Made by a program: the position numbers and the translations under genes. This document shows, in pieces, positions 7,513 to 15,338 of a stretch of 35,937 nucleotides of DNA. This DNA comes from JAAYCB01 sp012744395 (GTDB lineage Bacteria > Planctomycetota > Planctomycetia > Pirellulales > Thermoguttaceae). The DNA lies in the NCBI GenBank assembly GCA_028703175.1, contig JAQVNJ010000057.1, positions 1 to 35,937 of the forward strand, in the 5' to 3' direction. Each line of letters starts with the position of its first letter. Positions within the stretch are counted from its first letter, which is position 1. The notes under the pieces are model-generated. The model saw only the letters and a list, made by a program, of their open reading frames with translations, had not been told where the DNA came from and made no database searches.

Positions 7513-8086
7513 TGGGGAACCCTTAAAAGGAAATAGAACCGTTGACGTCGTACCGCTGTACTCATACCGCAGGGGCGAATCAAGCAGTAAACCGCTCCGT
7601 CGTACGAGTCGCCCCCCTAGTAAGAGTAGCATTCCAGACGTCTAACACAACCCATTCTGGACCCATCGGGGGAATCTCTCCACCCAAAGGGCTAGGTTTC
7701 CAAGTCAATCGTAACGTACCTCGGGCTGGTCTGTAAGTACCCAATGGGACTAATATTTCCCCCCCCGGTACAGCGGGGTGCCGCAAGACGGGGCCCCTTC
7801 CTGCGAGGGTTCCTGCCAACTCACCGGCTCCTTTGCGGGCGGGCTCGGCCCGAAAAACCGGCATCTTCGGGACAAGAAACCCGGTAGATCCGGAACCCGG
7901 CTCAACTCGTGTCAAAATGGGCAAACTCCGCGTTGACTGGCCTGGTCCTGCGACGTAGATATTTGGCGACCAGGGGCGCTGCTTTTTGGCAACCACCTCT
8001 CCCGCACTACCATCCCGGACGACCCTTGGTGCAGCGGCGCTGGACGCTCCAGCGGTCCGGCACACCCCCACTCCGAGGCAGACACC
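7513..8086. other. 574-bp divergent regulatory spacer
   Basis: This region separates two divergent response regulator genes. Its reading frames do not show coding-type codon bias. It contains a good promoter for the plus-strand gene (7933-7961), a half copy of the dispersed repeat core inverted at 7783-7795 (GGCCCCGTCTTGC on the minus strand), and a small stem CCCGAA/TTCGGG near 7850-7872. No tRNA or known RNA family was recognised. Confidence 0.55.
7933..7961 (+). promoter_or_regulatory. Sigma-70-type promoter for the sigma-54 response regulator
   Basis: TTGACT (7933-7938) and TAGATA (7956-7961) are separated by 17 bp. Transcription would begin near 7968 and give a leader of about 120 bases before ATG 8087. 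Confidence 0.6.
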
Positions 8087-9469
8087 ATGAGCAAGGGCAC
8101 TCTCCTGTTGGTCGACGATGACCGGCAGATTCTCGCTTCAATGGCCGACTGGCTGCGAGGCCAGGGGTATGACGTGGACACCGCGCAGAATTGCCAGCGC
8201 GCTCGCAGCGCGATCGCACACCGCGCCTACGACGTGGCCCTCCTGGATGTCCGCTTGCCCGACGGCGACGGCTTCGATCTGCTCGCCGATTGCCGCCGCG
8301 AACGTCCCAGAACCTCGGTGATCATGATCACCGGCTACGGCACGGTCGACTCGGCGGTCGAGGCGATCCGGCAAGGAGCGTTCGATTTCCTCACCAAGCC
8401 GCTGATCGACGACGAGTTGGAGATGTCGATCCAGCGCGCCCTCAACCAGCAGCGCGTGCTGGAGGAAAACGAGAATCTCAAGACACAACTCGATTTCCGT
8501 TTCGGCATGGAAAACGTCGTCGGCAGCGACCATCGCATGCGGAAGATCTTCGACGTGATCGACAGCGTTGCGGATACGCGGGCGACGGTGCTGATCACCG
8601 GGGAGAGCGGGACGGGCAAGTCGATGATCGCCAGGGCGATCCACCGCCGCAGCGCGCGGCGCGACCGCCCGTTTGTCGAAGTCGCCTGCGGCGCGCTGCC
8701 CGAAACGCTCCTGGAAAGTGAACTGTTCGGCCACGTGGCCGGGGCGTTCACCGGCGCTGCCGGCGACAAGATGGGGAAGTTCAAGCAGGCCGACGGAGGG
8801 TCGGTCTTCCTCGACGAGATCGGCACGGCCAGCATGGGCATGCAAGTCAAGCTGCTTCGCGTCCTTCAGGATTTCGAGTTCGAACAGGTCGGCGGCACGG
8901 AGACTTGCACGATCGACACCCGAGTCATCCTGGCCACCAACGACAACCTGGCGCGGGCCGTCGCGGAAGGCCGGTTCCGCCAGGACCTGTTCTACCGCAT
9001 CAATGTCATTAATATTGAATTGCCGGCCCTCCGCGATCGGATCGGCGACATCCCCCTGCTGGCAAACCACTTTCTCCAGTCCGTTTGCAGCGAGAACGGC
9101 AAGCACGTCGCAGGCTTCACCGATGCGGCGATGGCGGCCCTCCAGGCCTACGGCTGGCCGGGCAACGTGCGCGAGCTGCAAAATGTGATCGAACGGGCCG
9201 TCCTGCTCGGCAAACGGCCGACGATCGGACTGGAGGATTTGCCCCCAGCCCTCGCTCAACATGGCCCAGTCCACGTCGAACCGATCGGCACGCGAACACT
9301 CCGCGAGGCCCTCGAAGGCCCCGAACGCCAGATCATCCGCGAGGCGCTGGAAATCCACAACTGGAATCGCCACGAGACCGCCGACGCGCTCGGAATCAAC
9401 CGCACGACACTCTACAAGAAAATGAAACGCCTCGGTCTTCAGGAATCGGGCCACCAGGTGGCCGAGTGA
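8087..9469 (+). CDS. Sigma-54-dependent response regulator (NtrC/AtoC type)
   Basis: This 460-residue activator has the three classic domains. The receiver (1-120) carries Asp10, Asp11, phospho-acceptor Asp54 (LLDVRLPDGDG) and Lys104. The AAA+ domain (about 142-375) has Walker A GESGTGKS (172-179), the sigma-54 contact loop GAFTGA (219-224), Walker B SVFLDE (239-244) and the arginine-finger region RFRQDLFYRINV. A Fis-type helix-turn-helix ends the protein (HETADALGINRTTLYKKMKRLGL). The intact GAFTGA loop means it should activate sigma-54 RNA polymerase. No kinase or GG-N10-GC promoter was found next to it, so its regulon is not visible here. A GAGG stretch precedes ATG 8087. Confidence 0.96.
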   Translation: MSKGTLLLVDDDRQILASMADWLRGQGYDVDTAQNCQRARSAIAHRAYDVALLDVRLPDGDGFDLLADCRRERPRTSVIMITGYGTVDSAVEAIRQGAFDFLTKPLIDDELEMSIQRALNQQRVLEENENLKTQLDFRFGMENVVGSDHRMRKIFDVIDSVADTRATVLITGESGTGKSMIARAIHRRSARRDRPFVEVACGALPETLLESELFGHVAGAFTGAAGDKMGKFKQADGGSVFLDEIGTASMGMQVKLLRVLQDFEFEQVGGTETCTIDTRVILATNDNLARAVAEGRFRQDLFYRINVINIELPALRDRIGDIPLLANHFLQSVCSENGKHVAGFTDAAMAALQAYGWPGNVRELQNVIERAVLLGKRPTIGLEDLPPALAQHGPVHVEPIGTRTLREALEGPERQIIREALEIHNWNRHETADALGINRTTLYKKMKRLGLQESGHQVAE

Positions 9470-9486
9470 TCGGGCAGCGGATCGCC

Positions 9487-9813
9487 GTCAGCGGTCAGCG
9501 GTCGGCGGTCAGGGCGTCTGAGTCTTTGGAGTGGGGCGCCAAGAGCCACTTTGCGCGGAAGGCGTTTTCATCGCCAACCGCAGACTCCGCGCAGCGGTCT
9601 CCGCGTCTACAGACCGCTGCCCTGCTTGCCACGGCAGAGCCGCTGAACGATGAAGCGATAAGGGCCGCCGAGCCCACCCTCGGCATCCGCGACCGGCGCA
9701 ACCGACCCTCCCCCCCGAAAGCGCGGAGCATGCGGGCGCGCGATCGGCTACCCAATCCGGGGCGCCCTGCGGAAAGCCCACTGACAACTGACGGCTGACC
9801 GCTGACCGCTGAC
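9487..9813. repeat. Inverted-repeat-bounded element of about 327 bp
   Basis: The left arm (9487-9512) and the reverse complement of the right arm (9788-9813) agree at 24 of 26 positions and share GTCAGCGGTCAGCGGTC. Each arm is itself made of GTCAGCG direct repeats. The interior contains a second perfect inverted repeat, GCAGCGGTCT (9591-9600) and AGACCGCTGC (9611-9620). No supported gene lies inside. It resembles a MITE or REP cluster. No target-site duplication could be fixed by eye. It fills most of the 373-bp spacer 9470-9842. Confidence 0.6.
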
Positions 9814-9836
9814 TGCCCGCCCAGCGAGGTTATAAT
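9809..9836 (+). promoter_or_regulatory. Promoter for a probably leaderless transcript
   Basis: A perfect TATAAT (9831-9836) lies six bases before ATG 9843. The -35 candidate CTGACT (9809-9814) is 16 bp upstream and falls in the right arm of the inverted repeat. Initiation seven bases after the -10 box would put the first base of the message on the A of the start codon. Confidence 0.55.
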
Positions 9837-9842
9837 AGTGTC

Positions 9843-10799
9843 ATGGGAATCCGATTTTCTTGCCCCAACGGGCATAAACTCAATGTGAAGGCTTTCCTGG
9901 CCGGCCGGCGGGGAATCTGCCCGTATTGCGGCGTGAAATTCACGATTCCGTCGGAGAGCACGGCCCCGGAGGCGGGCAAGCCGCCCGACGCGTCCGAGTC
10001 GCCTGTCGACGCGGCACCGCCCGGACCGGCGGCGGATCCGGCCAGCCAATTCGAGCGAGACCTGGAACTGCACGTTGCAGGTCCGCAAGAGTCTGCCGTG
10101 CCGGTTGGCGGACAAGCCGGCCATGCGACGGCCTCGGAGGAGCCGGATTTGCAGCGGGCGGCCCCGGCCGGGCCGGCCGATGCGGCAGCGGCGAACCTGG
10201 CGGAGATGTCTGGCGGCGAGGATCCCGCTGTGCCGCTTCGGCCGGCGGCGCCGATCGTCGACCCGCTTGCCGAAGCGCCCGCGGCCGTCTGGTACGTTCG
10301 TCCGCCCAGCGGCGGCCAGTTTGGTCCGGCCCAACCGGACATGGTGCAGACCTGGTTGAACGAAGGCCGGATCAGTTCCGAGACGTTCGTCTGGCGCGAA
10401 GGTTGGGCGGACTGGCGGGAGGCGGGGTCGGTGTTTCCTGCGCTTCAGCCGGCAGCCGATGGCGCGCTGGAGCCGCCGGTGGTTTCATCGACGCGTGCCG
10501 TGCCGGCCGGCGGGCTGCGGCGGGCGGCGCGTCGCAAGGCCGGTCCGCGCCTGGGCCTGATCGTTGTGCTTGCCCTGGCGGCTGTAATCTTGCTGGCAAT
10601 CTTCCTCTGGATTCTCCAAGGCGGGTCTGGCCACCGCGGCCCGGCCGGCCACCGCGCCGCCGCGTCCGCGGCAGGGAGGTTGGCTCTTCTCCCGCAAAAC
10701 GGCGCGCGTTTGGCACTCGGGGTAGGAGGACGCGGACGTGCTCCGCGCTGCGTCGCGCGCCAAGATTCCCGCCGCAAACGCCTCGATTTCTTGTCTTGA
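9843..10799 (+). CDS. Zinc-ribbon and GYF_2 domain membrane protein
   Basis: This 318-residue protein has an N-terminal zinc ribbon (SCPNGHKLNVKAFLAGRRGI then CPYC), a long Pro/Ala-rich linker (about 40-140), a GYF_2/DUF4339 domain (about 147-200, WYVRPPSGGQFGPAQPDMVQ and WLNEGRISSETFVWREGWADW), and one transmembrane helix (about 235-257, LGLIVVLALAAVILLAIFLW). The combination is frequent in planctomycetes, where GYF_2 is thought to bind peptides, but the role is unknown. No Shine-Dalgarno site is present, in keeping with a leaderless start. After about 10675 the codon bias fades, so the last 40 or so residues (ending RQDSRRKRLDFLS) may follow an old frameshift and not be native. Confidence 0.8.
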   Translation: MGIRFSCPNGHKLNVKAFLAGRRGICPYCGVKFTIPSESTAPEAGKPPDASESPVDAAPPGPAADPASQFERDLELHVAGPQESAVPVGGQAGHATASEEPDLQRAAPAGPADAAAANLAEMSGGEDPAVPLRPAAPIVDPLAEAPAAVWYVRPPSGGQFGPAQPDMVQTWLNEGRISSETFVWREGWADWREAGSVFPALQPAADGALEPPVVSSTRAVPAGGLRRAARRKAGPRLGLIVVLALAAVILLAIFLWILQGGSGHRGPAGHRAAASAAGRLALLPQNGARLALGVGGRGRAPRCVARQDSRRKRLDFLS

Positions 10800-10994
10800 C
10801 GCGAGTCTCGGTTCTTGCGACACTCCTCGCCCTCCGTTGAGCTCGGTCGCGGACCGGCCGCGCGGCCGGCCCGCCGCCGCTCTCGGAGTTCGGGAGTCAC
10901 ATCCCGGCAGCGAGGCGGAGGATGCCCCGATTGTTGACGTGGTGGTCTTCCCTGCTTCGCGAGATTTGGCAACTCAATCGAGGAGATCGGCAGG

Positions 10995-11594
10995 ATGCGT
11001 TGCAGAGAATGGATGCTGTTGCTGGCTTTGCTTGGCGTTGTGGGGTTCGGTTGTCAAAAATCCGATCGCGGGGGGCCGGCGCCGGCATCCCCCGGCGGTA
11101 CCCAGGCCTCGGCCGAGACCAGCGCGGAACCGCCGGCAGTTGCCGTGACCGAATTCTTGCAGGCGATCCGCGAGGGCAACGATTCCAAGGCCGCGGCGAT
11201 GTTCACGTCGACCGCGCGAACGCAAGTGGCCCAATTGGGGATCGAAGTCGCGCCGCGAGGCAGCGATACGGCCACGTTCGAGGTCGGCAAGGTTCAGTAT
11301 CTGGAAGGCGGTGGCGCGCGGGTCTCGGCAACCTGGACGGACGTGGGCGCCGACGGACATCCTCGAACCGACGACATGCTCTGGATGCTCCGCAAGTCGC
11401 CCGATGGGTGGCGGATCGCAGGGATGGCGGCAACCGTGTTTCCCGACCAGCCGCCGCTGCTGCTCGATTTCGAGAACCTTGCGGAGACGCTGAGAAAACT
11501 GGACATGCTCCGTGCAGCGATTCAGGATCGAGAGCAGGAGAATGTGCCGATTCAAGCCCAACGCCCGGCAAACACGCAGGCCGTTCAGCGTTGA
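10995..11594 (+). CDS. Small lipoprotein of unknown function
   Basis: The 199-residue protein starts with a lipoprotein signal: MRCREWMLLLALLGVVGFGC, with the modified cysteine at position 20. A Pro/Ala/Ser-rich tether follows (about 21-48), then a compact alpha+beta domain (about 49-160) with AVTEFLQAIREGNDSKAAAM, VSATWTDVGADG and DMLWMLRKSPDGWRIAGM. This order of helix, then strands ending in a Gly-Trp-Arg-Ile strand, resembles the NTF2-like/DUF4878 lipoproteins that often sit in the envelope. AGGAG (10981-10985) lies nine bases ahead of ATG 10995. It is likely envelope-anchored. The ligand is unknown. It follows the GYF_2 gene by 195 bp and is probably transcribed alone. Confidence 0.82.
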   Translation: MRCREWMLLLALLGVVGFGCQKSDRGGPAPASPGGTQASAETSAEPPAVAVTEFLQAIREGNDSKAAAMFTSTARTQVAQLGIEVAPRGSDTATFEVGKVQYLEGGGARVSATWTDVGADGHPRTDDMLWMLRKSPDGWRIAGMAATVFPDQPPLLLDFENLAETLRKLDMLRAAIQDREQENVPIQAQRPANTQAVQR

Positions 11595-11804
11595 GGCGGC
11601 CTCCGCGCCGCGGCTGCTGCCTGTGGCGAAGACGCCGGCTCGCGTGCCGGCGGAACCAGCAGTGAAAAAAGGCCGCGGAATCACGGCCGCATGCCACGGT
11701 GGCCAGCCCTTTGCAGAAACGGTACCGCCGGCGGACGTACGCCAGCCGGCGGATGCTCTGTATCTGTAAATCTTTTTAAGACAATAGTTTACGAGACCGA
11801 CTCA

Positions 11805-11839
11805 CGAGCGGGATGGAAGGAAATCCCGCTCGTTTTTTT
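11805..11839 (+). terminator. Rho-independent terminator
   Basis: A perfect 10-bp stem CGAGCGGGAT (11805-11814) and ATCCCGCTCG (11823-11832) with an 8-base loop is followed at once by seven T residues. The orientation ends plus-strand transcription. Confidence 0.9.
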
Positions 11840-11947
11840 GTTTCTGGGGGCGGTCTCGTTGCTCAAATCCAGGCCGCTCAGCCTTTTCTTGGACCCCTCT
11901 GGTCTTCAGAAAGTGCCCATACTTTCCATTTTCCCGTTCCTAACCGC

Positions 11948-11975
11948 TTGACATCGAAATCATCCATGCTAACTT
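11948..11975 (+). promoter_or_regulatory. Candidate promoter for the Cys-rich repeat gene
   Basis: A perfect TTGACA (11948-11953) is followed after 16 bp by TAACTT (11970-11975). The leader would be about 200 bases. The -10 box is weak, so a nearer promoter cannot be excluded. Confidence 0.4.
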
Positions 11976-12182
11976 AACCATCTAAGCTGTGAGATTGTCA
12001 ATGTCGACCTAGACCGCAAACCTTACACAGGGCGGGGTTGTCGTGGGTCGGCACGGCACAGCTTGATTTTCGTGGCTCTCCGGCCGCTGGCCGTCGTTGC
12101 TGGGGAGCAATTCACGGGAGACGGCCGAGATGAGAGCGGATCCCTTGACGCTACGGTACCTGTTAAGTTGGAGGGTTCTTGA

Positions 12183-12893
12183 ATGAATCGCACCTTGGTT
12201 TTCTGTGTCGCGACCATGTTCGCGATGCTGAGCGTTGTTGCCACGGCGGAGGCAGCGCGAACATGCCGCCCGAAGACGTGCGCCCCGAAGACGTGCGCGC
12301 CGGCTGCTTGCGAACCGGTCACCTGCGCCCCGGCCGTGTGCGAACCGGCCACCTGCGGCCCGAAGCGTGCCGGCCTGTTTGCTCGCATGAGGAGCAGCCG
12401 CCCGGACACCTGCGCTCCGGCTGTCTGCGAACCGGCCACTTGTGCGCCGGCTGTCTGCGAACCGGCCACCTGCGCGCCGAAGCGCTGCGGCCTGTTGGCT
12501 CGGCTGCGTGCCTGCCGTCCGGACACCTGCGCTCCGGCTGCTTGTGAACTGGCCACCTGCGCTCCGGCTGCTTGTGAACCGGCCATCTGCGCGCCGGCCG
12601 CTTGTGAACCGGCTGTCTGTGAGCCGGTTGCCTGTGAACCGGCTGCTTGCGAGCCGGCCACTTGCGCCCCGGTCGCCTGCGAGCCGGCCACCTGCGGCCC
12701 AGCTGCTTGCGAACCGGCCACCTGCGGCCCGAAGCGCTGCGGCCTGCTGGCTCGGCTGCGTGCCTGCCGCCCGGCCACCTGCGCTCCGGCCACGTGCGCG
12801 CCGGCCGCCTGCGAACCGGCCACGTGCGCGCCGGCCGAAGCAGCTCCGGCCCCCGCTGCCGCTCCGGCTCCGCCCCCGGCCCCCAAGGCCTAG
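12183..12893 (+). CDS. Exported Cys-x-Pro-x-x repeat protein
   Basis: This 236-residue protein has a Sec signal peptide (MNRTLVFCVATMFAMLSVVA, likely cleaved after ATAEA at residue 24). The mature part holds about 34 cysteines in about 212 residues. Most lie exactly five residues apart in runs of C-[AEG]-P-x-x (for example CAPAACEPAT), encoded by a degenerate 30-bp unit. The runs are divided by three copies of a basic spacer, KR[AC]GL[FL]AR[ML]R[AS][SC]RP, near residues 60, 106 and 195. The tail is Ala/Pro-rich with no cysteine. Such regular spacing suggests disulfide-linked or metal-binding fibres at the cell surface. Protein-rich cystine-containing walls are known from planctomycetes, but this repeat is not one I recognise. 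GGAGGG (12170-12175) precedes the ATG and a terminator follows. Confidence 0.85.
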   Translation: MNRTLVFCVATMFAMLSVVATAEAARTCRPKTCAPKTCAPAACEPVTCAPAVCEPATCGPKRAGLFARMRSSRPDTCAPAVCEPATCAPAVCEPATCAPKRCGLLARLRACRPDTCAPAACELATCAPAACEPAICAPAACEPAVCEPVACEPAACEPATCAPVACEPATCGPAACEPATCGPKRCGLLARLRACRPATCAPATCAPAACEPATCAPAEAAPAPAAAPAPPPAPKA

Positions 12894-13021
12894 TGCGTGT
12901 CGGGATTGTCCGCATCGCTCCGGCCCCGGTTCCCCGGCGCCGCCTGGGCCGGTGCATCGGATCACGGCCATCCAGTTTGAAGAACGCCCTGTTGCCTCCT
13001 CCGGATGGTCCTACGGTCATA

Positions 13022-13060
13022 CCGGATCTTCCCTCGGTTTTGGGAAGGTCCGGTTTTTTT
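13022..13060 (+). terminator. Rho-independent terminator of the Cys-rich gene
   Basis: CCGGATCTTCCC (13022-13033) pairs with GGGAAGGTCCGG (13042-13053), with one G-T pair, around an 8-base loop, and is followed by seven T residues. Confidence 0.88.
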
Positions 13061-13152
13061 GCGCCCGTCTGGACCACGGCCGACCCGGTTGCGGCACTCG
13101 CTCGGCGCTCGGCTTCCCCTGTCTTTGCCCCTATCTGCGGTCCCACGCTCGA

Positions 13153-13254
13153 CAAGGTTCAAGGTCCACGGCCCCTCAAGTCCGGTGGTCCCAGTCAAAG
13201 GCCCGGTCGTGCCCACTCTTGGCGATCGGGGACTGGTCCTTGAACCCTTGCCCC
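13153..13254. repeat. Dispersed intergenic repeat, copy 2
   Basis: The ends AAGGTTCAAGGTCC (13154-13167) and GGTCCTTGAACCCTTG (13235-13250) are inverted repeats of each other. The core AAAGGCCCGGTCGTGCCCA (about 13197-13215) matches copy 1 at most positions. The copy lies between convergent genes. Confidence 0.6.
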
Positions 13255-13258
13255 ACGT

Positions 13259-13585
13259 TCAGCTCAAGGCCTGCTGCAATGCATCCTGCACGCGGCTCTT
13301 CTGCTGGACCCCCTGAAACATCTCGACCACCTGTCCAGCTTTGAAGATGATCAGCGTCGGGATGCTATTGATCTGGTATTGGGCGGCGGTGCCGGGAGAC
13401 TCGTCGACGTTGATTTTGACGATTTTCGCGACGCCGGCGTTTTCGGCGGCAAGCTCGGCGATCATCGGCGCAATCGCTCGGCACGGTCCACACCAAGGTG
13501 CCCAGAAATCGACCAGCACCGGTTCCGACGCCTCGAGAACCTCGGCCTGGAAGTTGCTGTCGGTGACTTCGGCGACATCTGCCAT
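13259..13585 (-). CDS. trxA: Thioredoxin
   Basis: This 108-residue protein is a standard thioredoxin, a cytoplasmic disulfide reductase. It shows VLVDFWAPWCGPCRAIAPMI with the WCGPC active site, the buried Asp of VDFWA, and the conserved cis-Pro in SIPTLIIF. No signal peptide is present. ATG 13585 is chosen because AAGGAG lies eight bases upstream; an in-frame TTG before it would add one residue. A good promoter sits at 13722-13749, giving a leader of about 130 bases. It is convergent with the exported Cys-rich protein. As a cytoplasmic protein it would not touch that protein after export, so the pairing may be coincidental. Confidence 0.97.
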   Translation of the reverse strand: MADVAEVTDSNFQAEVLEASEPVLVDFWAPWCGPCRAIAPMIAELAAENAGVAKIVKINVDESPGTAAQYQINSIPTLIIFKAGQVVEMFQGVQQKSRVQDALQQALS

Positions 13586-13721
13586 CAATTCATCTCCTTA
13601 TCCAGCCGGCGGCCCTGAATGGGGAACGGCCCCCGAGTAAACATCCACGATCCAAGGGCATCCTCCCCGTGATGCTGCCCGTTCGCCTCCCGAAAATCGA
13701 TCCGCGGCGAAGCTTGCCTCG

Positions 13722-13749
13722 ATTATAGGGGGGGCTGGCGATTGGTCAA
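13722..13749 (-). promoter_or_regulatory. Sigma-70-type promoter for thioredoxin
   Basis: On the minus strand TTGACC (complement of 13744-13749) and a perfect TATAAT (complement of 13722-13727) are 16 bp apart. Transcription would begin near 13715. Confidence 0.7.
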
Positions 13750-13803
13750 CGCGTTGTCTGCACGGCCGGAAGAGCCAGCCGGGCGATTCGGCCGGGCTGC
13801 GAC

Positions 13804-15057
13804 TCAAGCGGAATTCGTCGAGGGATAAATGGGGATCGAGCCGTACGGCGTAGGGCGGACGTTTGGCGGGCTGACGGTCCCATCGACGGGCGGCAGGGGA
13901 ATCACCCCTTTCCCGGTCTCCGCGGCGTCTTGCCAGCCGCCGCCGTTCTCTTCGCGGTGGCGGGCGGATTGCTCGGCGCCGAAGCGATTCTGCCCCGCCT
14001 GGCCTGCGCCGGAATCCGCCGCCACCGGCACCAGGTCGAGGCCTTGCGGCCTGCGGACCGCCGCGTCGGCGGTCCCTGCCGAACCGGCATGGGAGCCAGG
14101 CCCGCCACGATGGCCTTCTGCCGTCGTTGCGGTCGGCGGTTCCTGGCGGGCCCAACTCGCGTCTCCGCTCGAACTGCCGTATGGATCCCCGTAAGAATCT
14201 TCATCCAAGCCCCCGTAGGAACTGCCGTAGGAATCCGCGCTGCCATCCGTATCGGAACCGGAATCGGAACTGCCGTAGGAATCCGCGCTGCCATCCGTAT
14301 CGGAACCGGAATCGGAACTGCCGTAGGAATCCGCGCTGTCATCCGTATCGGAATCGGAATCGGAACTGCTGTAGGAACTGCCGTAGGAATCCGTGCTGTC
14401 ATCCGTATCGGAATTGCCGTAGGAATTCGAGGCCGGCGAGCTTCTGCGGGCGTTATCCGCCTCGTCCGCAGCGGATTCATACGGATCGGTCGATTCCTCG
14501 CAGGAGTCCGCCGGATCGTCCTCGGTCTCCGTACCGAGGTCTCCGTAACCGTACCGGCTTGGGGCCATTCCACCCGGAGGGCCGGAATCGCCGTCGGCGT
14601 AGCGATCGGGTTGTTCGCGGGCCTGGACGCTGCCGCGCAAGCCATCTTCTGCCTGGGCTGGGTCGGCAGCCCTGCCTATCGAGGCGACCACGGGTCTGAC
14701 GCTTCTCACCGGCCTCGATTCTTTCTGCGCGCGTCCATTCCCCCACGGCGAGTCTTTTGATCCCGGCCGTTTGCCACCGGACCGGCTCGGCTTGATTCCG
14801 CTGGAGCCGTCCCAGTCCGCATCGCCGGCTCCCCGCGGTTGCCCGGCCCGTTCCGATTCCTCCTGATCGCCGGCCCGGTCGCCGCTCGACAGGTCTGCCG
14901 GCGGCTCGGCGTCTTCGACACGGATGATAAGCCGGGGTTGCTGGGAGCTGCCCTGAACGGCCGCCATCTCGAGGACCACTGGGAATCGAGCGGTGTTGAA
15001 CCCGATGCAGGTGGCCACGAGCATCACGACTGCGATGGCGGCGGGGATTCTGGGCAT
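13804..15057 (-). CDS. Exported Ser/Asp/Gly-rich repeat protein of unknown function
   Basis: This 417-residue protein starts at ATG 15057 with GGAG seven bases upstream and a Sec-type N-terminus (MPRIPAAIAVVMLVATCIGF). A short ordered part follows (VVLEMAAVQGSSQQPRLIIR). From about residue 40 it is acidic and low in complexity: DRAGDQEESER, then a Ser/Asp/Tyr/Gly block (about 190-300) made of 16-residue units such as DSYGSSDSGSDTDGSA. The C-terminal 100 residues are Gly/Ala-rich with proline, ending GSIPIYPSTNSA. It has no cysteine-rich or enzymatic motif. Acidic Ser-Asp repeats occur in calcium-binding and adhesive surface proteins, so an envelope or matrix role is plausible but only inferred. 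It lies downstream of hemH on the same strand after 281 bp. Confidence 0.72.
   Translation of the reverse strand: MPRIPAAIAVVMLVATCIGFNTARFPVVLEMAAVQGSSQQPRLIIRVEDAEPPADLSSGDRAGDQEESERAGQPRGAGDADWDGSSGIKPSRSGGKRPGSKDSPWGNGRAQKESRPVRSVRPVVASIGRAADPAQAEDGLRGSVQAREQPDRYADGDSGPPGGMAPSRYGYGDLGTETEDDPADSCEESTDPYESAADEADNARRSSPASNSYGNSDTDDSTDSYGSSYSSSDSDSDTDDSADSYGSSDSGSDTDGSADSYGSSDSGSDTDGSADSYGSSYGGLDEDSYGDPYGSSSGDASWARQEPPTATTAEGHRGGPGSHAGSAGTADAAVRRPQGLDLVPVAADSGAGQAGQNRFGAEQSARHREENGGGWQDAAETGKGVIPLPPVDGTVSPPNVRPTPYGSIPIYPSTNSA
14224..14428. repeat. 48-bp tandem repeat within the Ser/Asp protein gene
   Basis: Units at 14224-14271 and 14272-14319 are identical 48-bp copies. A third unit (14320-14379) carries a 12-bp insertion and a fourth (14380-14415) is shortened to 36 bp, followed by a partial unit. 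All length changes are multiples of three, so the frame is kept. Slippage could alter the copy number between strains. Confidence 0.85.
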
Positions 15058-15338
15058 GACGGACTCCACGGCGGATCGACTACCGCTTGGGGCAACCGAA
15101 AAAACATACACGCCGCTCGGCCGCCCGCAAGCGCAGCGACAGTCAAATCGCCGCGTTTTTCTCCTGCTTGGCACAGGGTAGTTCGGTTGGTGAAACCCTG
15201 CGTTCCGATCAAGGACCGTTGTAGCGGAGAGGGGGAGATGCCCCGTCGCGGAACGCGGGGAAGACGCGCGGTCCGCGGCCGGTTTTGCGCAAGCGCCAAC
15301 CAGAACGGCTGTAGCGGCCAGCCCTCCCCGGGGCGCGA

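Larger units (their letters stand above)
11595..12182. other. 588-bp spacer with a terminator and an orphan AT-rich segment
   Basis: After the lipoprotein gene this spacer holds GC-rich sequence to about 11755, an AT-rich segment (11760-11795), a strong terminator (11805-11839), a promoter for the next gene (11948-11975) and its long leader. No frame shows a supported start. The terminator is 210 bp past the lipoprotein stop, so a short independent RNA starting in the AT-rich segment is possible. Confidence 0.55.
12894..13258. other. 365-bp convergent spacer with terminator and repeat
   Basis: The spacer between the Cys-rich gene and the convergent thioredoxin gene contains the terminator at 13022-13060 and a copy of the dispersed repeat at 13153-13254. 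No gene is supported. Confidence 0.6.

Noticed and set aside
7580..8071. Open minus-strand frame of 163 codons in the spacer between the two regulators
   Set aside because: Third-position GC is only about 64 percent, below position 1, so the frame does not behave like a gene here. It also overlaps the promoter of the sigma-54 regulator.
12009..12971. Minus-strand frames with Arg/Gly repeats opposite the Cys-rich gene
   Set aside because: They mirror the repeat DNA. They lack a signal peptide and a ribosome site, while the plus frame has both and a terminator.
14127..14760. Plus-strand frames with Arg/Asn or Ile/Gly repeats opposite the Ser/Asp protein
   Set aside because: They are shadows of the 48-bp tandem repeat and lack a plausible start, whereas the minus frame has a signal peptide and a Shine-Dalgarno site.
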